Source: Azorinus chamasolen (lineage: Eukaryota > Mollusca > Bivalvia > Cardiida > Solecurtidae). From it: a stretch of 64,000 nucleotides of DNA. A model generated the notes under the pieces. The model had not been told where the DNA came from, ran no database searches, and was given only the letters and a program-made list of their open reading frames with translations. Both the position numbers and the translations under genes were made by a program. The first letter of the stretch is position 1, and every line of letters starts with the position of its first letter. Below, piece after piece: positions 54,931-64,000 of the stretch. The stretch is from contig OY755242.1 in NCBI GenBank assembly GCA_963576725.1, positions 25,595,869 to 25,659,868 of the forward strand. Direction: 5' to 3'.

Positions 54931-55720
54931 TGATTTCACTTCAATCAAATAAAACACGAGTGACAACAGTTAGATTTCCCAACGCAGTTGTAAAAGTCGT
55001 CGAGATTAAGACAGAATTATATATTTTTTCTTTATTTTAATTAAGTGTTTGAAACTAGATCCTTAAACTATCGTTGATTGATTTGATTCATAATCGATAA
55101 AGTGTCTCTATGAGGTATATGAATCTACGTATGAAGGTCGTACTATCGTATAGGCATATAAGGTCGGATACAAATCACGTACTTCTAGTCTGAATTTAAA
55201 CTATTTGAAGGGTTAAATCAATAAATTCCCGAAGGATGTATTTGCTGTCTGCCTTTAAGCTTAAGTGTAAAACAATGTTAGATTATTATTACAATAACTA
55301 AAGATTGTTCAGTCAAAAAGTATTAATCAAACAGCTGTTTGTTAATTCCGGACGTCAGGAAAGTCATTTTTGTAAGTAATCATCATGAACATTGGCTATT
55401 AGCATCAATGATCTAGAAAAAGGCACTTCACCATCAATGAGGGTTATTAATCATTTGTTACCGATAGTTGTCATTAGTATACGCCTTGTAAATGTTTACC
55501 AATAACTGTAAATCATTTGTGTCACGTGAATGTTATATAATTTACATATATATAATCTTTGATATATAAAATATGTATTCAATTAACTTAGTGTATACAA
55601 ATCCTCACGAACTACACATATTATCTCTCTTTACATACTTACAATTCTATATGTGCAGGTATTGACAAAAGTTCAATAATGCAAGCGCTGGTGTACAATG
55701 AATTGGTCATTATACATTAT
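54931..55720. other. no identifiable feature
   Basis: Nothing recognised until TTGGTCATTATACATTATA directly before X, which resembles the sequence before the X copy at 18948. Confidence 0.35.
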
Positions 55721-56045
55721 AAAAGTACAAAAATGAGTCATGCAGGAAACACCACATACAGAACAAACAGTCGCCCGAACAGCAACACAAGGAAACAGCA
55801 AATGTACATAACTATAAAAACAAGAGACGCACAAAGACAAAACAAACATGCAATAAGGGGAAGATGGAAGTACCGCCTTGGAACGGTCAGTGACAAAAGT
55901 CACTGGGGGGGGGGGGGTTAAACCGGTCTATGGGCGCCCAACCTCACACCTATTCCATCCTCACCCTAAAAGACAAACAGTGTAAATAAACGTATCCCCT
56001 CTCCGACTAATCTACAACAACCGCGACGGCAAATACAGTGGTAAA
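55721..56045 (-). mobile_element. X element, most complete copy
   Basis: AAAAGTACAAAAATGAGTCA, ACAGTCGCCCGAACAGCAAC, GCCTTGGAACGGTCAGTGAC, poly-G, GTTAAACCGG, CCCAACCTCACACCTATTCC, GTAAATAAACGTATCCCC. Reverse-oriented relative of the retroelement 3' region. Confidence 0.8.
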
Positions 56046-56484
56046 GTGCATGTATAACGAAAACATTTAAGTGAACAAACTGTATCCACCTATCGAGTCA
56101 TGTAATGAAATACATTGGAGTCGTACACAGCCATGGAAAGCTATATTGGACACATATTCGAATCGTTCAATATAGTCATTTGCGACTGTATACTCGTTTA
56201 ATACATCAACAATGTATAATAACCTATATGCGATATGTTTGTGACTAGACATAATATAGTTTGTTTTCATATAACAGTATTTAGGTGCACAACATACACT
56301 AAATTCCACTATCCTTCCAATATGAATATGTTATTTATTACTATATTGGTAAGGTACACATCTGTAGTTTTGCTAAATGTTGTAGCATAATTATACTTTT
56401 GTGTGTGTGTGTGTTGGGGGGGTGTTACAAACACAACACGATAACAGCTGTTTAAGGCTTTGACCGTATATAGCAATTATCCAA
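56046..56484. other. no gene; GT microsatellite
   Basis: A GTGTGTGTGTGTG and poly-G patch at 56400-56422. Otherwise nothing. Confidence 0.45.
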
Positions 56485-56996
56485 ATGGAAAAGTAGTAAA
56501 GTCAAGCAGGCAAAGCCACATGCAAGACGCAACCACCACCAAAACACCGATAGACAGCATGACACACACACACACAACCACACACCCAAACGCACACGCA
56601 CACACACACACACGAAATGAACACAGAAAACACCAAAAGACACACAAGAACCAGGGACAAACGTTCCACAACATGAACAAACCACAAGCACAAAGACGCA
56701 ATGCAAACAAATGGAAGGGTGACAAAGAGAGTACCGCCTTGGCACGGTCAGCAGCAAAAACACAACTGGGGGTTTAAACCGGTTTACGGACGTCCTAACC
56801 TCACACTTCTCTCAAAGTCACCCTAGCTTTACAAATATTGTAAATAAAGGTATCCCCGCTGGACTTACCCACAACATAGACGACGGTGAACACAGGACAA
56901 CATGTAAAACATAGCATAATAACTGTGACAATCCGTCAAATATGTACTCAATGACTTTGCTGAAGTCAGAGCACCTGCAGGTAAGCCAAAGGTTTA
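56485..56996 (-). mobile_element. Naiad-type retroelement 3' region, truncated
   Basis: Reverse copy of 50655-51136: GGAAAAGTAGTAAAGTCAAG, a CA-rich tract (56561-56615), GCCTTGGCACGGTCAG, GGGGGTTTAAACCGG, GAAGTCAGAGCACCTGCAGG. Contains no ORF part. Confidence 0.82.
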
Positions 56997-57225
56997 TTCA
57001 AGAATGCTTAATTATATTACTCCACATAATACACGTTATTTTCTTTCATTTTTGCATGAAACGTGTAGTAGTTTGATATATTCAACTCTTATCATGTTAA
57101 CTGATCTAATCATGCTTAGGGCTGTTTGGCACTTTGTAAATGATTTCTAAACGTTTTGTACCATGACACTTGGTCAATTGTTCTTAAACAAATGATCAAA
57201 TCGTAGGTATTCAAACACATCATTG

Positions 57226-57333
57226 GGTCCAAGGTTATAAAAATTCTGAGTCTGAGATCATTTTCAAGCTCAGAATCTGACCAATCAGATGCTTGAGAAT
57301 ACTACACAAAAACGTTTTATAACCTCGGGACCA
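57226..57333. repeat. palindrome family P, copy 2
   Basis: GGGTCCAAGGTTATAAAAAT / TTTTATAACCTCGGGACC ends with inner GAGTCTGAGATCATTTTCAA / CTTGAG sequence; related to 42912-43003. Confidence 0.7.
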
Positions 57334-57540
57334 GATTCTTAATTGTACAAATAGCATGCATTCACATTTGGATAAAGGTTAGTCGCCTTCGAGTCAATAC
57401 ATCACTGTAAACACGTTCAGTAGAATATCTCTTATGTGGGCATTCTTTTCTTGAACACATTAGTTTTAAGAACATGCGGTTGTTAATGTGGGGCAAAATA
57501 AATACAAATACGAGGTTCCAATAAAATAAGTCTGAATGAA

Positions 57541-57617
57541 TCTACCACCCGCTTGTCTAAAGACAACACAATTTAAGACCCCTTTTTAATTGTTGCTTAA
57601 GACATGTTCTACTATAC
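57541..57617 (+). mobile_element. pogo-2 MITE, right end
   Basis: CTACCACCCGCTTGTCTAAA and TGCTTAAGACATGTTCTACT-ATA. Confidence 0.6.
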
Positions 57618-57888
57618 TGACAGGAGAGCATATGTGAGGTCATAACGTCATATGTACGTTGTATTGAAGACTAGCAGACATGCCTGCAATGACGAATGGT
57701 ACAGAAGTTTCCCTTTAAGATTAAATACAATTATATCGCTCCGTGCATACTGACTGTGACACAGGTTTGTCTATCACTTTACACTTGGTAACAAATTAGT
57801 TCTAAATCGATTATTAGATATTTTAACAATGTGTGATCACACGGTAATCAACGAGTTGTCTCATAATTATAAAAAAAGGTATTACTGT

Positions 57889-58137
57889 TTAACCCTGTAC
57901 TGCACAAAGATACCTTTCACACCTTTTCAAACACAGTATACCAAGATCAGAAGGTTCCTGATGGCTTCAAGACTTATATAAATATCAAATTCAACAGCTT
58001 TAAACAATTGCTGATAGACTATTATAAATATTTAAACAAGACCAACCGTTTATGTGCCATGGTCCATTATCACAAGATACTATTATTTGTATCCATGATA
58101 TCATTCTTATATAACTATTCATGGAGTAAAGATGTAA
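57889..58137 (+). mobile_element. pB-F MITE, degraded
   Basis: TTAA-CCCTGTACTGCAC, GATCAGAAGGTTCCTGATGG, and the right end ATCATTCTTATATAACTATT, CATGGAGTAAAG. Confidence 0.65.
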
Positions 58138-58636
58138 CGATAACGATTTTTAGCAATATTTACATTACGTATACTCGCACAGAATCACACATGTCATACA
58201 CAGGCCGAACAATAGCTATATTATATGAATTTCCCAGAGTCATAGATTATGGATGTACTCCACCAAACCCTATGGTTTGTCCATCTTTAGGATTGTCTCT
58301 TCGTTTCCCCAACATGGTTTTATAAAATGGTTTTGGTGTATAAAATGTAAAGGAACTATTCTTACAAACAGTTCATTTTACTGTGCATGTGTCTTCTATA
58401 TGGGAATGCATCTCGGAAACGTTTCATCAATCTTGAAACTAACGGACTCTCGTTCAGTTGATACTGAACAGATACTGAGATGTGATATCATATTGTTTAT
58501 TCAATGTAGGACAAGATACACCTTATATGTATTAATCGTCTATCAATATATCAATATTTACTATCAAATCCTCCTAAGGGAAGTACTTTAGCTAAACCAC
58601 CCTCTTATAATCATAGTATATTATATGTATACAAAT
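58138..58636. other. no identifiable feature
   Basis: Overlapping 105- and 112-codon frames (58008-58325 and 58253-58591) have no recognisable domain; the first also overlaps the pB-F copy. Confidence 0.35.
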
Positions 58637-59430
58637 TCAAATCAATAGTAAAGTCAAGCAAGAAGAATAACACACAAGGTACCAAACCATTACCAAAACA
58701 TCGCACAGACACACTCACGCACGCATGTATGCGTGCGTGCAGGCACGCACACACATGCACACACGCACGTGAGCGCACGCGAGAGAGAGACATCAACAAA
58801 CATACAAGTGAAAGGCACAAAGGCATGAGACAAACATAAAATAAAGGTTGACCAAAGAGAGTTCCGACATTGAACAGTCAGTTCAGTGGCCGGCTTAAAC
58901 CGGTTTAACCCTTTACCCAATAGCCTGTTCTAGTTTTGAAGACACATGACCACTTAAAGCAGGTTGAAAGTAAAGCAGAATGTGCCTTAAGGCGCATTCT
59001 GCTTTACTTTCAGCCTGCTTTAAGCTACCACCTACTAGGATATAGAAAATATTTATTATGCAATATGTTCATGACTGTATGAATTTGAACTATTTTCTTC
59101 AGCGGAGGAATAAATCAAACACGCTAAAAGCCGCTTCTATCAGGTAAAGGGTTTTAAGGACGTACTTACCTCACATTTGTATCAAAGTGTAAATGAAGGT
59201 ATCACACCAGACTTCCCCACACCCCAAAGAGAAGGTCCTCAAATACGTACTGAATGAATTTGCTGACGTCAGAGCAACTGCATGGAGGGAATTAATTGCA
59301 CAACAAAGAAAAAGCAATGCATGAGTCCGCTAAGCTCATCCCGTTCCCGGGTTTAAGAGTGTACCTTCGTAGAGTACTACATATCGGCATGTCATCGCGC
59401 AAGCCAAGGGGGGAATGTGACTACCCGTTG
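58637..59430 (-). mobile_element. Naiad-type retroelement 3' end with nested pB-B
   Basis: Reverse copy: TAGTAAAGTCAAGCAAG, CA/GCGT tract (58700-58780), GGCTTAAACCGG, then after the pB-B insertion GGACGTACTTACCTCAC, GACGTCAGAGCAACTGCATG, GAGTCCGCTAAGCTCATCCC. The last ORF codons lie near 59380-59415. A third copy with the TAG stop at the same place. Confidence 0.78.
58905..59157 (-). mobile_element. pB-B MITE nested in the retroelement
   Basis: CCGGT-TTAA-CCCTTTACCCAATAGCC at left; right end GGTAAAGGG-TTTTAAGGACG. The right flank has two extra T before TAA compared with a plain TTAA. The body matches 405 and 49830 closely in reverse. Confidence 0.88.
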
Positions 59431-59469
59431 TAAATTGGGTCAGTAACAAAACATGTTGAACATGTCATA

Positions 59470-59582
59470 TATTTAGCAAACAGATCGGACTCTAGTCAGA
59501 CGGCTACCACAATGAGCCTTTGATATTAGTCTACTATGTTTGAATGAAGATAAAGGGCGTATCTATATAGTAAAGGGTTTCA
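59470..59582 (-). mobile_element. pB-F right part
   Basis: GCAAACAGATCGGACTCTAG, CAGACGGCTACCACAATG, GATAAAGGGCGTATCTATA, GTAAAGGG-TTTCA. Confidence 0.6.
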
Positions 59583-59688
59583 ATGTATTCCAGACATGTA
59601 CACAATGGATGTCATTTAACACGGTACCTAGTGCTCTTTTACGCAAGATTTGGTCGCTTGTCGTGGACAACCATTGTGGGGTCGAATC

Positions 59689-59811
59689 TGTTTAATTCCA
59701 TAAGCAATTATAGCAGATCCTTATCAGACAACTCCTATAGGAGCTGTCTGATCTGGTTCTACTATGCTTGCAAAGGCGTTGAAAAGGAAACAAAATGAGG
59801 GAAACATTTAA
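59689..59811 (-). mobile_element. short pB-F MITE with intact core
   Basis: CAGACAACTCC mirrored about TATA (59725-59750), AGCAATTATAGCAGATCC / CTGGTTCTACTATGCTTGC arms, right TTAA at 59808-59811. Confidence 0.7.
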
Positions 59812-61664
59812 TATTGATTAAAGACATATTGATTTCTTGATATATGCCATGATTCCGAAATTTCTGACTATGGGAGTGGTTTAGAGCCAGTTTGATATGT
59901 ACATGTTTCGAAATTATAGCACGGATAAAAGTTAAAGGAACAAGAAAAACAACTTTGTGTAGCCTTTGTATTTACCCCTATTGAAATGCTAATACCTGTT
60001 TACGAAGTGACAGCCTTGTTCTAATAATATAATCGAGTTGCCGATACCAGGTATTATGTACATGAAATATGTACATGCATACAATAAACAATCAATATTT
60101 TACTATTTCTCCGTCATAGCCGAATGCATGGTAACCCTTACAAATAGTTTGGCTAACGATGAGACACCAAGAAAATCGCCATCTAAGCAGAAGTCAAATT
60201 TTCTGACACTCTAGTTGATATGTCTCTTTGTCTCGATATAGAAACTATTTCCAGTTTATAAACTAGTGCAAGCGCAATAGTCTGGAAAACGACGCAAAAT
60301 ATAATTGCAGCCTACAGATCGACCATATTTGAACACGCCCCGCCATATATACCCACATATGGTATATTACTCACTAGTAGTATTGGAGAAAAGATGTTTG
60401 ATTCTTTTGAGACATTAGACCCGGCTTGTTTGCAACGGCAATCGTCATGTTTTGAGTTTAAAAGACGCGCTTGTATCTTTCTGTAAGACACGATATATTA
60501 TTGTCATTTAATGAGGGTGTCAATTGTATATGGTGATGCTTTGACATTAGCATTATACATGTTTCCCACAGATCATTCTCATAATAACTTCACTTGATTG
60601 TCTGTTTTATCATTTGCAATGTGCCGTTTAACGAGAAGGTGTACACTAGATTGATTTGCTTTGTGTAGTCATATATTTTGTTAGGAGAAATATCTTACTT
60701 ATACATTTCACAAATAATATAATATCTGATTTATATCTTAATGTAACACTGGTTTCAAAGAAATGTATTAAGATGTTGGTAAAATATGGTTAGGTATTTA
60801 CACGATGTTGACAGTTTACGGTATGATCCAGTGTGGGAAATGTCTTGACGGTTTTATGTTATATTTTCAATCTATATGCAGAACAAACGGAAGCAGTGTT
60901 TACACGCTTTTCCATTGATTGCAGTAATGTACCACTATACAAATAATCAAAACATATTCACACAGCAACTTCGTGGTGTCAACCAATATTTTGAGACGCG
61001 CATAAACTTAGATCAGATGCAAAATGAATCGAAAGCGTGACATAATGTGTTTGCATAATGGAACTTGAATTATACTCGAATACAATGGTCTTGGTTAATT
61101 CCTGATATATTCCTTTACACGCATATGACGTATCACACATAATATTGTGTTACTTTTTATCAGTACATTACAAGCATTGCTTAAGTATAGAAAATTGCAT
61201 AAGTATAGAAACACATGGAATGCATGGTAACCAGAACAAAATAACAAACAAAAGAAAACGCTATCGAAATCCTCTTTAAAATATTTGCGAGTTAACCTAG
61301 TAGACATCATTACTGTGATGATACACTCTTCACTTTTAACCATATTCATTGCGTAATGGTTTACAGATTTACAGAGGACATGCTTTCGCTAAGCGCAAAG
61401 CTATAAAATGTCACTTTATTGTTAATGTCTGACCGTTCCAAAAATAAATTACACCACAAGGTATGATAAATGGTACCGAAGGGATAATATTCACTTCGAT
61501 ATTGTCTGCACCAGACAGTATATTATCTGTACATGAGTCCGTGTGAAAGTTCAACAACATTATTTGTTTGACGTTGATTGACCCTTTCAGTGTGATAAAG
61601 GAGTCACTAATTTCCCTTGTAAACTGTGTAGACACTCACTAATGGTTTATACTAATTAGTAATA
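59812..61664. other. no gene; two pB-G/J remnants
   Basis: Near 60131-60225 AACCCTTACAAATAGTTTGG, GATGAGACACCAAG; near 60390-60440 TTTTGAGACATTAGACCCGG. The other 1.6 kb is unrecognised. Confidence 0.4.
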
Positions 61665-62034
61665 CAGTAGACCATGTCTTAAGCGGCCAAAACAGAGGAC
61701 TATGTTTCTGTAAGGCAAGTGGTAGCTTAATGCAGGTCTAAAAATGCAGAAGTTTCTATTTATAGGAGCTTTTCACATTACTTGTGACATACATTAAGCA
61801 ACCACTTGTTTTAGGGTTCACATGTTCCATAAATGAATGTCCGATTGACCCTTTCGCTGCCAAACTCTGTCGTCTGCTAACTTTGTCGTCTGCTACAAGT
61901 TTTCATTATTTTGATTTTCTTCATGTTTGTTTCAAAAACATAGTAACAGTAACAAACAGTTTGGATCCAACCTGTTTGCATAGGTAATCACAGATCCGGC
62001 ATTGGCAGCGAAAGGGTTAAGACCAGTTCTACTA
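61665..62034 (+). mobile_element. pogo-2 MITE carrying a nested pB-J
   Basis: TA-flanked CAGTAGACCATGTCTTAAGC at left; right end GACCAGTTCTACTA-TA. Hairpin arms GCTTAATGCAGGTC / GACATACATTAAGCAACC. Interrupted at 61845-62020. Confidence 0.82.
61845..62020 (+). mobile_element. pB-J MITE nested in pogo-2
   Basis: Inverted ends CCCTTTCGCTGCCAA / TTGGCAGCGAAAGGG (15 bp, perfect), TTGA at left and TTAA at right. Core ACAAACAGTTTGGATCCAAC CTGTTTGC has lost the inner GAGACGCC palindrome. Inserted in the TTAA of the pogo-2 right terminus. Confidence 0.88.
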
Positions 62035-62984
62035 TATTTGCAACATGTACATTGATTGTGCACAATGGGATATATCGTAGTATATGTCATTCATAAAATG
62101 CAAGCGGCAACTATTCAGAAGAGACTATTTTCATATAAGGGAGCATTAATATATAGTCATTCGACATTCTCAAAAGTAAAATACATCAAATACTAGATTT
62201 GTTATTTGTAAAACATCTTAAATTGTCATAAAGGTCGGCAAATTCCTGGCTACAATGAATAAGTAGCTTAACAGTAGACATTGCAAAACAAATTGTCTGG
62301 AATTCTATGAAATATGATGAACTGGCTAGAGTTTCCTTGATTGATTAAACTGCTGTACAAATAAGATATTTAATTATATTCTTAGAAACCATATGTTTCT
62401 AACTGGTAGACACCCATAAAATACGACCTTCTGACAAATAAGAAACCCTCCATTAGTTCCAGCCACGGTACACGAGACCAAAAGTAAGCCAATGAAGATG
62501 CTTAACTACTGATAACCGGTTTGGACATATTTCTGGGTGGTACGAGTACTCATATAATTCTTAAAAGCGCATGATTTTTCGAGCTTTCTCAATTGTTAAG
62601 TATCCCTATAACATTAAAATTCATAATGTCTGTCCAAATGCCTACATGCCTACATGCCACATATGGGTATTTGAAACTATTAGGCTCAGTAAAACTCTGT
62701 CCGGATTGACATCGCTGATCAATTACAACACTTTTTCACAACCGAGAGTTAGTTATTCTCATATATGTATTAGAAATATTCACATCATGAATACTTATTT
62801 CACGAATTTTCATTATGGCTTCTGAACTGATGCATACATATTAATGGCATAAACTATTTGGGCCAGATCTGCATTATTTCAATAGCAAACAAAGCGTACC
62901 CATAAAATGACAAAAACGTAAGAATCTTTTCTGATATTCAGTACATTCAAACAGTAACTATTTTTCTGGTGTGAAACAGCATGG
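62035..62984. other. no identifiable feature
   Basis: Nothing recognised; 84-codon frame at 62571 has no known motif. Confidence 0.35.
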
Positions 62985-63080
62985 CTTTTAATAAAAAAAA
63001 AGACGAGTTACTCTGAGTTTCAACGGGACCAAAACTGTTTACAAATACCAGTCAGCATGAGAAGGTATGAGAAGGGTTAA
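62985..63080 (+). mobile_element. pB-G/J right part
   Basis: GACGAGTTACTCTGAGTTTC, GGGACCAAAACTGTTTACAA, GAGAAGGG-TTAA at 63077-63080. Confidence 0.55.
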
Positions 63081-63412
63081 GATTTTATGTACCGAATTTC
63101 TACATCGTTAGAAAGAGGTATGTAGTCGTTAAAATGCGACAATCATGTCATTTTCACGGCTTACTAGTCAATATGCCGAATTATATGGTTACTGCATATC
63201 GCTACCATGATTTACTAAATCGTAAAAACATCAACATTAGCCCGTCCCGTACCCATACCTTTCACGATCTGGCCAGTATTATCAAACGGCTTAGATCACT
63301 ATCGGGTATATCTACCGGGTGCATTCTTATTTGCCTTGCCTGATTAAAGTCGACTTAAACAACTTATATATAGGTGGGTTATGAAATAATTATATTTATT
63401 TGTCAAAGTATT
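63081..63412. other. no identifiable feature
   Basis: A 69-codon frame at 63134-63343 is unremarkable. Confidence 0.3.
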
Positions 63413-63589
63413 TTAACCCTTTCCCAGATATATATTTATGTAAGAAATAATGTCATCATGAATAGGTTTTAGGATTATTTGATATTGATAGAAACTGTAG
63501 CGTAATATCAATCATACTATCCTAAGCAAACACTGTTGACCCTAATCAGAAGGCTGCTATTGTGTTTGCAAAGGCATGAACAGCGTTAA
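63413..63589 (-). mobile_element. pB-F MITE, collapsed hairpin
   Basis: TTAA-CCCTTTCCCAGATATATA, AATAATGTCATCATGAATAG, GACCCTAATCAGAAGGCTGC, TTAA at 63586-63589. A further CCATTATCCC sequence follows that TTAA. Confidence 0.68.
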
Positions 63590-63842
63590 CCATTATCCCT
63601 CTAACCGCGATTTTCTCGTATAACCAAACTACTCAAGACCGACATTGTTTGTCGCTCGCTCAATAGGTTCTCAAGGAAGTTAACCACTGCATCCAAACTT
63701 AAGTAGCCGTTATGTTACCACGGCGAGATAAAAGTTAATACGAGTTTTAAATGAAAAGACACAACCCTTGTTGACTAATGCTGGTGGTTTTAATACTGCG
63801 GTTTTCAATCAAACGAACAAATGTTATGCAACACTTCTGTTA

Positions 63843-64000
63843 TTAACGCTTACACTATCAATGTTGAATCTGTGATTACATATGCAAACGGACTGGATCC
63901 AGATGAGATGCCAGGTTATTCGACGATTCATCAAGATCCAAACTATCTGTTACCGTGCATGTGTTTTGCAATAGACTAATTTTCTGCAAAACCTCAGAAA
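63843..64000 (+). mobile_element. pB-G/J MITE, cut by window end
   Basis: TTAA-CGCTTACACTATCAATGTT, GCAAACGGACTGGATCCAGA, TGAGATGCCAGGTTATTCGA, CAAGATCCAAACTATCTG. The right end lies beyond the window. Confidence 0.6.

Noticed and set aside
58611..58920. Cys/Val-rich minus frames
   Set aside because: They translate the CA/GCGT simple repeat and 3' region of a retroelement; same for 50865-51228 and 56452-56777.
1..64000. CRISPR-like arrays among the many short palindromic repeats
   Set aside because: Repeats are dispersed, TTAA- or TA-bounded and irregularly spaced, with no cas-like genes; this is eukaryotic transposon DNA.

Overview
This 64 kb window is eukaryotic, AT-rich and almost entirely non-genic. 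I find no host gene with a recognisable product, no rRNA or tRNA, no CRISPR array and no bacterial-type operon. The density and types of repeats suggest a bivalve mollusc genome, possibly a dreissenid; that is an impression from the repeats, not a proof. Open frames are short (maximum 191 codons) and most cross repeat boundaries, so I treat them as chance frames unless stated.

The window is dominated by short hairpin-bearing non-autonomous DNA transposons (MITEs). One superfamily has TTAA duplications and ends beginning CCCTT, as in piggyBac-type elements. I label its families pB-A, B, D, E, F, G, I and J by their subterminal sequence. A second group has TA duplications and ends beginning CAGT, as in pogo/Tc1-mariner elements; I label these pogo-1 to pogo-5. 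Many are nested or placed back to back. Several nestings can be verified because an unoccupied paralogue lies in the same window. The central hairpins of elements with unrelated ends are homologous, which is the most unusual feature seen.

Only two coding remnants are convincing. At 14972-15860 (minus) there is a decayed mariner transposase. At 17.8-21.5 kb there is a decayed Penelope-like retroelement: reverse transcriptase on plus, abutting a minus-strand fragment with a GIY-YIG endonuclease upstream of the same conserved block. An endonuclease placed N-terminal to the RT fits the permuted Naiad/Dryad-type Penelope-like elements. Its 3' ends recur at 50.4, 56.5 and 58.6 kb, and related 3' segments (called X) recur at 17.4, 18.8, 18.9, 41.7 and 55.7 kb.

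Other structure includes an approximately 165-bp satellite (36.4-37.7 kb), a minisatellite of ATTCAAATGCAC-like units (41.5-42.7 kb) split by an X element, a purine-strand tract (35.2-35.56 kb), a family of about 225-250 bp repeats (23.8, 26.6 and 48.2 kb), a three-layer nested inverted-repeat region (10.8-11.8 kb) and several isolated long hairpins. The remaining stretches show nothing I can identify; they could be introns or intergenic DNA.
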